From positions 1 through 64,000 of the forward strand of contig NZ_LIVX01000008.1 of assembly GCF_001905665.1 (NCBI RefSeq): DNA of 64,000 nt, read 5' to 3'. The notes below the pieces were generated by a model. It did not search any database, was not told the origin of the DNA, and saw only the letters and a list, made by a program, of their open reading frames with translations. This DNA is from Streptomyces sp. CB02261. GTDB taxonomy: Bacteria > Actinomycetota > Actinomycetes > Streptomycetales > Streptomycetaceae. Each line of letters starts with the position of its first letter. The first letter of the stretch is position 1. The position numbers and the translations under genes are program-made. Positions 49,917 to 58,162 of the stretch are shown piece by piece.

Positions 49917-50663
49917 ATGGACCGCCCATCCCTCCTCGTCATCGCCCACGGCAGCCGCGACCCGCGGCACGCCGCCACCGTCCAGGCGCTGGTGCGCCGG
50001 GCCGGTGCGCTGCGGCCGGGGCTGCGGGTGGAGACGGCGTTCCTGGACTTCAACCTGCCCTCGGTGACGGGTGTGCTCGACCGGCTCGCCGCCGAGGGGG
50101 TACGGGAGGCGGTGGCGCTGCCGCTGCTGCTGACCCGGGCCTTCCACGCGAAGGCCGACGTGCCCGCCGTCCTGCGGCAGGCGCACCCGTCCCTCCGCGT
50201 CCACCAGGCGGAGGTCCTCGGGCCCTCGCCGCTGTTGATCGCGGCGGTGGAGCGGCGCCTGTACGAGGCGGGGCTCACGCCCGCCGACAAGAGCGCGACC
50301 GGGGTCGTCCTGGCCTCGGCGGGCTCCACCGACCCGGAGGCGATCGCGGTGATCGCAGAAACGGCGCGGGAGCTGCGGCGCACCGGTTGGTGCTCCGTGC
50401 GGCCCGCGTTCGCCTCCGCATCCCTTCCCCGTACGGAGGACGCCGTCCAGGCCCTCCGTACGGAGCCGGGCGTCCGGCGGGTGGCCGTCGCCCCGTACGT
50501 CATCGCCCCGGGCCGCCTTCCGGACCGCATCGCGGCGGGCGCCGCGGAGGCCGACGTCCTGGCCGACGTCCTCGGCCCCTCCCCCGAGCTGGCCGCGCTC
50601 CTCCTGGAGCGGTACGACGGCGCGGTGCGGGCGGAAGAGCTCGTGGCGGCCGTCGCGGGCTGA
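49917..50663 (+). CDS. Sirohydrochlorin chelatase (CbiX/SirB type)
   Basis: 248 aa, two repeated CbiX-like halves. The N-terminal half has the metal-binding AHGSRDPRHAATV motif and PLLLTRAFHAKADVP; the second half has GVVLASAGSTDPEAI and VAPYVIAPGRLPDRI. These chelatases insert iron or cobalt into sirohydrochlorin; next to sirA the obvious product is siroheme. Starts 7 nt after the permease stop. In the second half the His of the HGS motif is replaced (SAGS), as in other fused forms with one active site. Confidence 0.9.
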   Translation: MDRPSLLVIAHGSRDPRHAATVQALVRRAGALRPGLRVETAFLDFNLPSVTGVLDRLAAEGVREAVALPLLLTRAFHAKADVPAVLRQAHPSLRVHQAEVLGPSPLLIAAVERRLYEAGLTPADKSATGVVLASAGSTDPEAIAVIAETARELRRTGWCSVRPAFASASLPRTEDAVQALRTEPGVRRVAVAPYVIAPGRLPDRIAAGAAEADVLADVLGPSPELAALLLERYDGAVRAEELVAAVAG

Positions 50664-50825
50664 GGCCCTGTCGGGCAGCGCTCCGGGGTGCTTCGAGGGC
50701 GCTTCTGCGGAGTGCGAGGAAGATCACCCTCCTGCCGTACATCCCTGACGCCCTTTCACGCGTCCTCTGTGCACCGGGTCCGTTCGGACCCGGGAGACAT
50801 CGACTCCTATCGAGGGCAGAGGACT

Positions 50826-51713
50826 TTGATCACTTCGACACTCGGCGTGCGCAGCGCCGTGACCGTCTCGCTCACGGTCTCGGCCGTCCTGGCCGGGGGC
50901 CTGTTCGCGGGCCAGGCGCACGCCGCGCCGCCCATCCCGTCGATCACCGCCCCGGGCGGCTTCGTCATGAACAACGGGACGGGTACGACGCTGTTCGGGA
51001 AGGCCGCGGACACCCGCCGGTCGACCGGTTCCACCACCAAGATCATGACGGCGAAGGTGGTGCTGTCCCAGCGGAACCTCAACCTCGACGCCAAGGTCAC
51101 GATCCAGAAGGCGTACAGCGACTACATCGTCTCCAGGAACGCCTCCTCGGCCCGGCTGATCGTCGGGGACAAGGTGACCGTCCGGCAGCTCCTCTACGGC
51201 CTCATGCTGCCGTCGGGGTGTGACGCCGCCTACGCGCTGGCCGACAAGTTCGGCACGGGCACCACGCGGGCCGCCCGGATCAAGTCGTTCATCGGGAAGA
51301 TGAACACCGAGGCCAGGAACCTCGGCATGCGCAACACCCACTTCGACTCGTTCGACGGAATAAGCAATGGGAGCAACTACTCCACTCCGCGCGATCTGAC
51401 GAAGCTCGCGAGCAGTGCGATGAAGAACTCCACGTTCCGCACCGTCGTCGGGACCAAGTCCACGAAGCAGAAGGTCACCACGAGGACCGGTGGCTACCGG
51501 TACATGTCGTGGAGCAACACGAACAAGCTCCTGAGCACGTACAGGGGCGCGATCGGCGTGAAGACCGGTTCGGGTCCGCAGGCCAAGTACTGCCTGGTCT
51601 TCGCGGCCACCCGCGGGAGCAAGACGGTCATCGGCGCCGTGCTCGGCTCGTCGAGCGAGACGAACAGGGCGGCCGACGTGAAGAAGCTGCTGGACTACGG
51701 CTTCGCACGCTGA
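50826..51713 (+). CDS. D-alanyl-D-alanine carboxypeptidase (S11)
   Basis: 295 aa secreted penicillin-binding protein. Signal peptide: TTG start, VRSAVTVSLTVSAVLAGGLF, cleavage near QAHA. Active-site motifs: SxxK is STTK (GSTTKIMTAK), SxN is SRN (near residue 110) and KTG is GVKTGSG. It trims the terminal D-Ala of peptidoglycan stem peptides. The TTG at 50826 has AGAGGA immediately upstream; a later in-frame GTG would shorten the signal. No C-terminal membrane anchor, so probably released. A strong bidirectional terminator follows. Confidence 0.88.
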   Translation: MITSTLGVRSAVTVSLTVSAVLAGGLFAGQAHAAPPIPSITAPGGFVMNNGTGTTLFGKAADTRRSTGSTTKIMTAKVVLSQRNLNLDAKVTIQKAYSDYIVSRNASSARLIVGDKVTVRQLLYGLMLPSGCDAAYALADKFGTGTTRAARIKSFIGKMNTEARNLGMRNTHFDSFDGISNGSNYSTPRDLTKLASSAMKNSTFRTVVGTKSTKQKVTTRTGGYRYMSWSNTNKLLSTYRGAIGVKTGSGPQAKYCLVFAATRGSKTVIGAVLGSSSETNRAADVKKLLDYGFAR

Positions 51714-51716
51714 TGT

Positions 51717-51751
51717 CCGGGCTGCCTCCCGAGCCACGGGAGGCAGCCCGG
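51717..51751. terminator. 15-bp perfect bidirectional hairpin
   Basis: CCGGGCTGCCTCCCG / CGGGAGGCAGCCCGG with a 5-nt loop AGCCA, 3 bp after the carboxypeptidase stop and 15 bp from the convergent gene's stop. Confidence 0.88.
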
Positions 51752-51766
51752 CTCCGGTGGGCGTTC

Positions 51767-52393
51767 CTAGCCGAAGTCGAGCCCGCCGGTGCGGGTCCGC
51801 TTGATCTCGAAGAGGTCCGGGTGGCCGGCCAGGACGCGGAAGCTGTCGAAGAGCTCGGCCGCGCGCTCGCCCCGCGGGATCGCCCGCAGGACCGGACCGA
51901 ACCAGACGGTGCCGTCGACGTGGATCGTCGGCGTGCCCACGTACCCCTCGGCCTCGGGGTCCTTGCCGGTGTCGTGGCTGCGGCGGACGTCCTCGTCGTG
52001 CGCCGGGTCGTGGGCGGCCTCCGCGAGCTCCGCCGGGAGACCGAGTTCGGCGAGGGACTCGGCGACGATCGCGTCGTAGTCGTCCCGCTTCTGTTCGTGG
52101 ATGCGGGTGCCGTACGCGGTGTAGAGCGGGCGCAGGATCTCCTCGCCGTGCCGTGCGGCGGCGGCCGCGGCGACCCGGACGGGGCCGAGCGAGGCGTCGA
52201 TGAGCGCGCGGTAGTCCTCGGGCAGGGTGTTGCCCTCGTTGTGCAGGTACAGGCTCATGACCTTGAAGCGGAGGTCTATGTCCCGCCGGCGCTCGACCTC
52301 CAGGATCCATCGGGAGGTGATCCAGGCGAAGGGGCAGACGGGGTCGAAGTAGAAGTCGACGGTGGGACGGGCGGCGGTCGGGGTGGTCGTCAT
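51767..52393 (-). CDS. DsbA-family mycothiol-dependent oxidoreductase (Rv2466c type)
   Basis: 208 aa thioredoxin fold with helical insertion, resembling M. tuberculosis Rv2466c along its length: DFYFDPVCPFAWITSRWILE, FKVMSLYLHNEGN, GPVRVAAAAAARHG, GTPTIHVDGTVWFGPVL, IPRGERAAELFD, IKRTRT. Rv2466c has a CPWC active site; here it is CPFA, so only one Cys remains and a monothiol (mycothiolation) mechanism is implied. ATG at 52393; an in-frame GTG at 52411 is possible. Convergent with the carboxypeptidase gene. Confidence 0.88.
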   Translation of the reverse strand: MTTTPTAARPTVDFYFDPVCPFAWITSRWILEVERRRDIDLRFKVMSLYLHNEGNTLPEDYRALIDASLGPVRVAAAAAARHGEEILRPLYTAYGTRIHEQKRDDYDAIVAESLAELGLPAELAEAAHDPAHDEDVRRSHDTGKDPEAEGYVGTPTIHVDGTVWFGPVLRAIPRGERAAELFDSFRVLAGHPDLFEIKRTRTGGLDFG

Positions 52394-52469
52394 ACCGTTG
52401 AATCTAGACACCGGATGGCCTGTTCTCCTAGTCCAATCGGCGGCCCTCGGTCTGGGCCATTGCGCCCGC

Positions 52470-53024
52470 TCACCCTTCCCGGGTCATCTCCACCAGCTTC
52501 AGGACGGTGTTCCAGTTGCGGGCGGTGACCACCAGGCCCTTGACGACGGACGGCCGGGAGACGGCCTCGGCGAGCTTGGACCTGCCCAGACCTTCGGGGA
52601 CGTAGAGGTAGAGGACCCGGTCGCCGAGCGCGAAGGCCTGGGGGCGGTGGGCCTCCTGGTCGATCGCGGCGAAGCGCTCGGGACCGGCGGGCCCCGAGAG
52701 GTAGAAGGCGTGGAGCTGCTTGCCCTCGACTCCGGCGGTGGGGAAGGGACAGGCCTCCACGACGGCCGCGAGGTAGGCGCCGTCGCGGACGAGGCAGTCG
52801 ACACGGAAGCCGAAGTGGCGCTCGATCGCGTCCTCGATCCGCGCGGTCAGCTCGTCCTCGCCGGCGGCGGAGTCGGTGGTGAAGACGGCGTTCCCGCTCT
52901 GCAGGTACGTGCGGACGTTCGCGTGCCCGAGCCCCTCCAGGACCGCCCTGAGCTCCGGCATGGGGACCTTGCGGTGGCCACTCACGTTGATGCCGCGGAG
53001 CAGGAGCGCGTATGTCTTCGCCAT
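52470..53024 (-). CDS. DUF1697 family protein
   Basis: 184 aa. Starts MAKTYALLLRGINVSGHRKV, continues MPELRAVLEGLGHANVRTYL and QSGNAVF, the landmark pattern of DUF1697; a conserved GxRVxYLY-type strand (ALGDRVLYLYVPEGLGRSKL) and NWNTVLKL close the domain. Ordinary length. ATG has AAGGTG ahead. Function unknown; cytoplasmic. The 140 bp upstream (53025-53165) is comparatively A/T-rich with a small dyad TTCGT-N4-ACGAA at 53148-53161. Confidence 0.85.
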   Translation of the reverse strand: MAKTYALLLRGINVSGHRKVPMPELRAVLEGLGHANVRTYLQSGNAVFTTDSAAGEDELTARIEDAIERHFGFRVDCLVRDGAYLAAVVEACPFPTAGVEGKQLHAFYLSGPAGPERFAAIDQEAHRPQAFALGDRVLYLYVPEGLGRSKLAEAVSRPSVVKGLVVTARNWNTVLKLVEMTREG

Positions 53025-53165
53025 GGGTTCACCTTAGGGCGGCCACCGCGCCTCGTGGGGGGCGGCACGGTGGCCGGTTCGAACACTCGCCGATGGAGCC
53101 GAGCCGGGAGAAGACCCTTCACCCATCTGTGACTTATTCAACAAGGTTTCGTAATGACGAATCCA

Positions 53166-54458
53166 TCATTTGCGTTGATAGCGGGCGAGGACCCGGTTGC
53201 CGTCCTCCACCAGCCGACTGCGCAGCTCGGCCCCGTCGATGGCCCCGCTGTAGTACTCCTGGAAGGCCGGGGTCGCCACCTTGTCCTTCCACTCGGGGTA
53301 GCCCCGGACCGACTGCGCGGGCGCGGGCCGGAGGTGTGCGGCCAGCGCCGCCCCGGTCGCCCACCCGGCCTCGGCGGTGTGCAGGGAGGGGTCGGCGAGC
53401 GCGGCCGTGCCGGTGGGCAGCATCCAGTCGCCGCGCGCGAGCCGGACCATGTTCGCCGGGCGCAGGAAGAAGTCGAGGAACTCCATCGCCTCCTTCTTGT
53501 ACGGGCTGTCCTCGGCGATCGACAGGGTCTGCGGGGAGACGCCCTGGGTGAGTCCCGCGCTGCCGGCGGGTGCGGGCAGCACGGTCCACTCGAAGCCCTC
53601 GGGCGCCTGCTGGGCGATCTGCTGCCGGTAGGCGAAGCCCAGCGGGACCATGGCGTACTTGCCGGCGAAGAAGCCGGGCAGGGTGTCGGAGCCGCCGCTG
53701 CCGAGAGTGGTGCGCGGGGCGGTGCGGTCGGTGACGACCTGGTCGTGGACGGTGCCGGGGACGACGGTGTCGGCCTCGGTGGAGCGGACGGTGACCCGCC
53801 CGTCGGCCTCCCGGTGGAAGAGCCGGCCGCCCGCGGAGAGCCCGAGGTTGAGGCTGACGGAGACGGGCTCCTTGAGCGGCCAGGCGACGGCGTACCGGCC
53901 GGCGCCCATGTGGCGGGTGAGGTCCCGGGCGATCTGCCGGAACTCGGTCCAGCTCCAGGGCCGCTCCGGGGTGGGGACGCGGACGCCTGAGGATGCGAGG
54001 AGCTTCCGGTTGGCGATGATCACGCGCGGTTCCTGGAGGAACGGCACGCCGTAGATCCCGTCGCCGAAGGTGGTGGTCTCCCAGCTGCGGGCGGGGATGT
54101 CGGTGCGGAGCCGCTCGGGCAGCAGGGCGCGCAGGTCGGCGAGGTGGCCGCCGTAGGCGAAGTCGGCCAGGTCGTCGGAGGCGTCGTGGATGATGTCGGG
54201 TGCCTCACCGCCCTCGAAGGAGGTGAGGAGCTGGTCGTGGACGGAGTCCCAGCTGCCCTGGACGTAGTCGATCTGCACGTCGGGGTGGGCGGCGTTCCAC
54301 TCGTCCACCAGCTGCCGGTTGGCGTCGACGGATTCCTTCTGCCAGGCGAGGGACTGGAAGCGGAGCCGTACGACCCCGTCCTCGGCCCCCTCGTCCCCGG
54401 CGGTGCAGCCGGTGAGGAGCAGGGCCAGCGCGGCGGCGGCGGTCAGGAGCCGTCTCAT
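53166..54458 (-). CDS. Extracellular sugar-binding lipoprotein of ABC transporter
   Basis: 430 aa family-1 solute-binding protein. Lipobox LLTGC near residue 17 after MRRLLTAAAALALL. Features: QLVDEWNAAHPDVQIDYVQG, APDIIHDASDDLADFAYGG, VPFLQEPRVIIANRKLL, and the C-terminal YKKEAMEFLDFFL. It is the last gene of a three-gene operon, its ATG overlapping the upstream permease stop (ATGA). The substrate is unknown; oligosaccharide or disaccharide is typical. No ATPase is encoded, so a shared MsiK-type ATPase is likely. Confidence 0.9.
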   Translation of the reverse strand: MRRLLTAAAALALLLTGCTAGDEGAEDGVVRLRFQSLAWQKESVDANRQLVDEWNAAHPDVQIDYVQGSWDSVHDQLLTSFEGGEAPDIIHDASDDLADFAYGGHLADLRALLPERLRTDIPARSWETTTFGDGIYGVPFLQEPRVIIANRKLLASSGVRVPTPERPWSWTEFRQIARDLTRHMGAGRYAVAWPLKEPVSVSLNLGLSAGGRLFHREADGRVTVRSTEADTVVPGTVHDQVVTDRTAPRTTLGSGGSDTLPGFFAGKYAMVPLGFAYRQQIAQQAPEGFEWTVLPAPAGSAGLTQGVSPQTLSIAEDSPYKKEAMEFLDFFLRPANMVRLARGDWMLPTGTAALADPSLHTAEAGWATGAALAAHLRPAPAQSVRGYPEWKDKVATPAFQEYYSGAIDGAELRSRLVEDGNRVLARYQRK

Positions 54459-55297
54459 GACTTCACCGCCCCCGCCAGCACGCCGCCGGCGATCCGTCGT
54501 TGGAGGACGGCGAAGACGACGAGCGAGGGGAGGGTGGCGAGGAAGGCCGCGGCGGCGAGGGGGCCGAGGTCGGCGACTCCCTCGGCGCCGAGGAAGTGGG
54601 TGAGGACGACCGGCAGGGTCTGCTTCTCCGGCGTCTTGAGCAGCACGAGCGCGAAGAAGAACTCGTTCCACGCGGTGACGAAGGCGAAGAGCGCGGTGGC
54701 CACGATGCCGGGGGCGAGCAGCGGGGCGGTGACGGAGACGAGGGTACGGAGCCGCCCGGCCCCGTCGACGGCGGCGGCCTCCTCCAGCTCGGCGGGGACG
54801 GCCCGGACGTACCCCATCAGCATCCAGAGGGCGAAGGGCAGCGACCACACGACGTAGACCAGGACGAGGCCGAGGACGCTGTTGATCAGGTGCAGGTTCT
54901 TCAGGATCAGGAAGAGCGGGATGATCACCAGGACGAACGGGAACGCCTGGCTGATCACCACCCAGCCGGTGGCCGCGGAGGCGAGCCGGCCCCGGTGGCG
55001 GGCCGTCACATAGGCGAGCGGGGTCGCGACGGCCACCGCGATCACGGCGGCCGAGACCGCGGCGACCAGGCTGTTCGCGGCGGCCCTGAGCAGCGGCTGC
55101 TCGTCGAACGCCTGACGGAAGTTGGCGAGGGTGGGGTCCTTCGGAATCCAGGTGGGGTGGAGCGACGCCAGCTCGGGGGCGGGCTTGAAGGCGGTGGAGA
55201 CCAGCCAGAGGAAGGGGAAGGCGAGGAAGACCAGGTACGCGAGGAGGGCGAGGTACTGGCCGATCCGCGCGGGTCTGCTCGTCCGGAGTGCGCTCAC
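54455..55297 (-). CDS. Sugar ABC transporter permease (MalG type)
   Basis: 280 aa. Six hydrophobic segments (QYLALLAYLVFLAFPFLWLV near the N-terminus, LVAAVSAAVIAVAVATPLAY, WVVISQAFPFVLVIIPLFLI, LGLVLVYVVWSLPFALWMLM) and the EAA loop ELEEAAAVDGAGRLRTLVSV. GTG start in a GTGA overlap with the upstream permease; its stop overlaps the binding-protein ATG. Confidence 0.93.
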   Translation of the reverse strand: MSALRTSRPARIGQYLALLAYLVFLAFPFLWLVSTAFKPAPELASLHPTWIPKDPTLANFRQAFDEQPLLRAAANSLVAAVSAAVIAVAVATPLAYVTARHRGRLASAATGWVVISQAFPFVLVIIPLFLILKNLHLINSVLGLVLVYVVWSLPFALWMLMGYVRAVPAELEEAAAVDGAGRLRTLVSVTAPLLAPGIVATALFAFVTAWNEFFFALVLLKTPEKQTLPVVLTHFLGAEGVADLGPLAAAAFLATLPSLVVFAVLQRRIAGGVLAGAVKS

Positions 55298-56238
55298 CGG
55301 TCCTGGTCCCCTTTCAGCCGGCGTACGAGGGAGAGGGCGATGAGCACCGAGACGGCGGCGACCATCACGCAGCCCATCGCGGCGGCGTAGCCGAACTGCC
55401 CGTAGCGGAAGGCCTCTTCGTAGGCGAAGAGCATGGGGAGCCGGGTCCGGCCGCCCGGTCCGCCGTTGGTCAGCACGTAGACCAGGGCGAAGGAGTTGAA
55501 GTTCCAGATGAGGTTGAGGGCGGTGATGGCGAGCGCGACGGGTCTGAGCGCGGGCCAGGTGACGGCGCGGAAGCGGCGCCAGGCTCCGGCGCCGTCGAGG
55601 GCGGCCGCCTCGTGGAGTTCGCGCGGGGTGTTCTGGAGGCCGGCGAGGAGGGCGACGGTGGTCTGCGGCATGCCGGCCCAGACGCCGACGACGATGACGG
55701 CGGGCAGCGCGGTGGCGAGCCCGGAGAGCCAGTCGCGGCCCTCCCCGAGGCCGAGGCCGCGGAGGGTCTCGTTGAGGATGCCGGCGTCGGGGTTGTAGAC
55801 GAGCCGCCACATGATGCCGACGACGACCTCCGGCATCGCCCAGGGGACGATGGCGAGGGCCCGCGCCAGCCAGCGGAAGCGGAGCTTCTGGTCGAGGAGG
55901 AGCGCGAGGCCGAGGGCGAGCAGGAACTGCGGGACGGTGACGCCGACGGCCCAGACCACGCCGATGCGGAAGGAGTCCCAGAACAGGGTGTCGTGCAGCA
56001 GGTCCTGGAAGTTGAGGGTGCCCACCCACCGGGTGGCCTGGGTGCGGCCTGACTGGGCGTCGGTGAAGGCGAGCGCGATGCCGTAGAGCAGCGGGCCGAC
56101 GCTGAGGACCAGGATCGGCAGGAGCGCCGGGAGCACCAGGAACCAGGCGCCGAAGTCGGGGCCGCGCGGGTGTGTGCCGTGGGCGGCGGCACGCGGTGCG
56201 CGCGTCCCGCCCGGCCGCTTCGTCGCGGTCACCGTCAC
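55294..56238 (-). CDS. Sugar ABC transporter permease (MalF type)
   Basis: 314 aa. First gene of the operon. Charged N-terminus, then GAWFLVLPALLPILVLSVGP, YGIALAFTD, FRIGVVWAVGVTVPQFLLAL, ALPAVIVVGVWAGMPQTTVA, and the EAA loop RELHEAAALDGAGAWRRFRA. The GTG at 56238 has GGGAGGACC 8 nt upstream. A 17-bp palindrome (56263-56279) lies just ahead in the leader. Confidence 0.92.
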   Translation of the reverse strand: MTVTATKRPGGTRAPRAAAHGTHPRGPDFGAWFLVLPALLPILVLSVGPLLYGIALAFTDAQSGRTQATRWVGTLNFQDLLHDTLFWDSFRIGVVWAVGVTVPQFLLALGLALLLDQKLRFRWLARALAIVPWAMPEVVVGIMWRLVYNPDAGILNETLRGLGLGEGRDWLSGLATALPAVIVVGVWAGMPQTTVALLAGLQNTPRELHEAAALDGAGAWRRFRAVTWPALRPVALAITALNLIWNFNSFALVYVLTNGGPGGRTRLPMLFAYEEAFRYGQFGYAAAMGCVMVAAVSVLIALSLVRRLKGDQDR

Positions 56239-56262
56239 CGATCGGTCCTCCCGCCCGCCTTG

Positions 56263-56279
56263 CCCGGACGCCGTCCGGG
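56263..56279. promoter_or_regulatory. 17-bp palindrome in ABC operon leader
   Basis: CCCGGACG-C-CGTCCGGG, perfect 8-bp arms about one base, 25 bp upstream of the first permease start. It could be an operator or a hairpin in the mRNA leader. The rest of the 163-bp divergent gap holds only a weak TTTGGCGCAAA dyad near 56370. Confidence 0.5.
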
Positions 56280-56401
56280 GCCCCGCCGTCAGGGGAATCC
56301 CGCCATGGTCCGTGCCGACCCGTGGGCCGTCAAGGCGACCTGCGCGGTGAGCTGCCCGGATGCGAGACTTTGGCGCAAACGCACTGGTGAGGGAGAGGTC
56401 G

Positions 56402-57259
56402 ATGGACGAGGCGCGGGCGCGGGAGATCCTGGCCGCGGCGGGGTTGCCGGTCGCGGAGGCGCGGCTGCTGGCCCTCGGCGAGAACGCGGTCTTCGCCGTG
56501 GGCGGTCTCGCCGTGAAGGTGGGCCGCGACGCGGAGGTGTTCGAGCGGGCCGAGCGGGAGGTGGCGCTCGCGGGCTGGCTCGCCGGGGAGGGGGTCCCGG
56601 CGGTGCGGGCCGCCGAGGAGAAGCCGCTCCTCGTCGAGGGGCATCCGGTGACCTTGTGGCATCGGCTGCCCGAGGCGGTGCGGCCGGCGGAGCCCCGTGA
56701 TCTGGGGCCGCTGCTGCGGGCCGTCCACGCCCTGCCGGAGCCGGTGGCTTTCACGCTGCCGCGCCGCGACCTGCTCGGCGGGGTGGAGCGGTGGCTCCGG
56801 CTCGCGGGGGACGCGATCGACCCTGCGGACGCGGCGTTCCTGCGGGAGCGGCGCGACGCCTTCGCGCCGGCGGCCGCGGCCCTGACCCCGCACCTGTCGC
56901 CGGGCCCGATCCACGGTGACGCCCTCCCCCGGAACGTGCTCGTCGGCCCCGAGGGACCGGTCCTCATGGACCTGGAGACCTTCTCCTCCGACCTGCGGGA
57001 GCACGACCTCGTGGTGCTCGCGCTCTCCCGGGACCGGTACGGCCTCGATCCGGCGGCGTACGACGCGTTCACGGAGGCGTACGGCTGGGACGTCCGGGAG
57101 TGGGAGGGGTGTGCGGTGCTGCGGGGGGCGCGGGAGACGGCGAGTTGCGCGTGGGTGGCGCAGCACGCGCCGACGAACCCGAAGGCGCTCACCGAGTTCG
57201 AGCGGCGGGTGGCCTCGCTGCGGGACGGCGACCCCGAGGTGCGCTGGTATCCGTTCTGA
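56402..57259 (+). CDS. Aminoglycoside phosphotransferase-family protein
   Basis: 285 aa kinase-like fold. Catalytic loop IHGDALPRNVLV (H-G-D-x4-N) and metal-binding VLMDLETFSSD near residues 180-200; nucleotide-binding N-lobe LLALGENAVFAVGGLAVKVG with the ATP Lys. The family includes antibiotic phosphotransferases but most members phosphorylate small metabolites, so resistance should not be assumed. ATG at 56402 follows GGGAGAGGTCG. Divergent from the sugar ABC operon and 42 nt upstream of the hydrolase gene, probably in one transcript. Confidence 0.85.
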   Translation: MDEARAREILAAAGLPVAEARLLALGENAVFAVGGLAVKVGRDAEVFERAEREVALAGWLAGEGVPAVRAAEEKPLLVEGHPVTLWHRLPEAVRPAEPRDLGPLLRAVHALPEPVAFTLPRRDLLGGVERWLRLAGDAIDPADAAFLRERRDAFAPAAAALTPHLSPGPIHGDALPRNVLVGPEGPVLMDLETFSSDLREHDLVVLALSRDRYGLDPAAYDAFTEAYGWDVREWEGCAVLRGARETASCAWVAQHAPTNPKALTEFERRVASLRDGDPEVRWYPF

Positions 57260-57304
57260 CATCATGATCCCCGTCGAACCCGCCTGATCGAACGGGGTGT
57301 TGTG

Positions 57305-58129
57305 ATGCGTGTGGAGCTGTCCGAGGTGACGCTCGACGTCGAGGTGAGCGGCGAGGGACCGGCCGTGCTGCTCGTGCACGGCTTCCCCGACAGCCACCTG
57401 CTGTGGCGCCACCAGGTGCCGGCGCTGACGGCGGCGGGCTTCCGGTGTGTCGTCCCCACCCTGCGGGGCTTCGGCGGGTCGGACCGTCCCGAGGGCGGCG
57501 TCGAGGCGTACCACCCCGCGAAGCACGTCGGGGACCTGCTCGAGCTGCTCGCCCGCCTGGAGGTCGACCGCTTCCACGTGGTCGGTCACGACTGGGGCTC
57601 GGGCGTGGCGCAGGGGATCGCCCTGGTCGCGCCGGACCGGGTGGCGAGCGCGACGCTCATGTCGGTGGGGAACATCGCGACGATCCTGGGTGCCGGCTGG
57701 GAGCAGCGGCAGCGGCTGTGGCACGTGACGATGTTCCAGCAGGAGGGGCTCGCCGAGGAGTGGCTCTCCCGGGACGACTTCGCGCACCTGCGCGACATGC
57801 TCGGTGAACACCCGGACGTGGAAGGGGTCCTGGAGCCGCTGCGCGCTCCGGGGGCGCTGACCGCCGCGCTGAGCATCTACCGGGCGGGACTCCCCATCGA
57901 GGTGCAGCTGGCGCCGCCGGCGCCGCTCCCCCCGTTGTCCGTGCCGGTCATGGGCGTCTGGTCCACCGGCGACCGCTTCCTCACCGAGCGGCAGATGACG
58001 GCCACCGGCGAGCACGTCACCGGCACCTGGCGCTACGAGCGCGTGGAGGACGCGGGGCACTGGTTCCCGCTCGACCAGCCGGAGCGGGTGAACGAGCTGC
58101 TGCTCTCGTTCCTCAAGGAGAACTCCTGA
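57305..58129 (+). CDS. Alpha/beta hydrolase, epoxide-hydrolase type
   Basis: 274 aa. Oxyanion region VLLVHGFPDSHLLWRHQV, nucleophile elbow GHDWGSG (Asp nucleophile as in epoxide hydrolases and haloalkane dehalogenases) near residue 98, cap domain, and the catalytic His in DAGHWFPLDQPERVNE. The substrate is unknown. Start: ATG at 57305, with an in-frame GTG immediately before it. Convergent with the exonuclease gene. Confidence 0.88.
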   Translation: MRVELSEVTLDVEVSGEGPAVLLVHGFPDSHLLWRHQVPALTAAGFRCVVPTLRGFGGSDRPEGGVEAYHPAKHVGDLLELLARLEVDRFHVVGHDWGSGVAQGIALVAPDRVASATLMSVGNIATILGAGWEQRQRLWHVTMFQQEGLAEEWLSRDDFAHLRDMLGEHPDVEGVLEPLRAPGALTAALSIYRAGLPIEVQLAPPAPLPPLSVPVMGVWSTGDRFLTERQMTATGEHVTGTWRYERVEDAGHWFPLDQPERVNELLLSFLKENS

Positions 58130-58162
58130 CGCGGCCGCTGCCCCGACGAGGACCCGCGGCTG

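Noticed and set aside
56402..57259. Antibiotic resistance determinant
   Set aside because: The phosphotransferase fold is shared by many metabolite kinases; nothing in the neighbourhood indicates a resistance or biosynthetic cluster.
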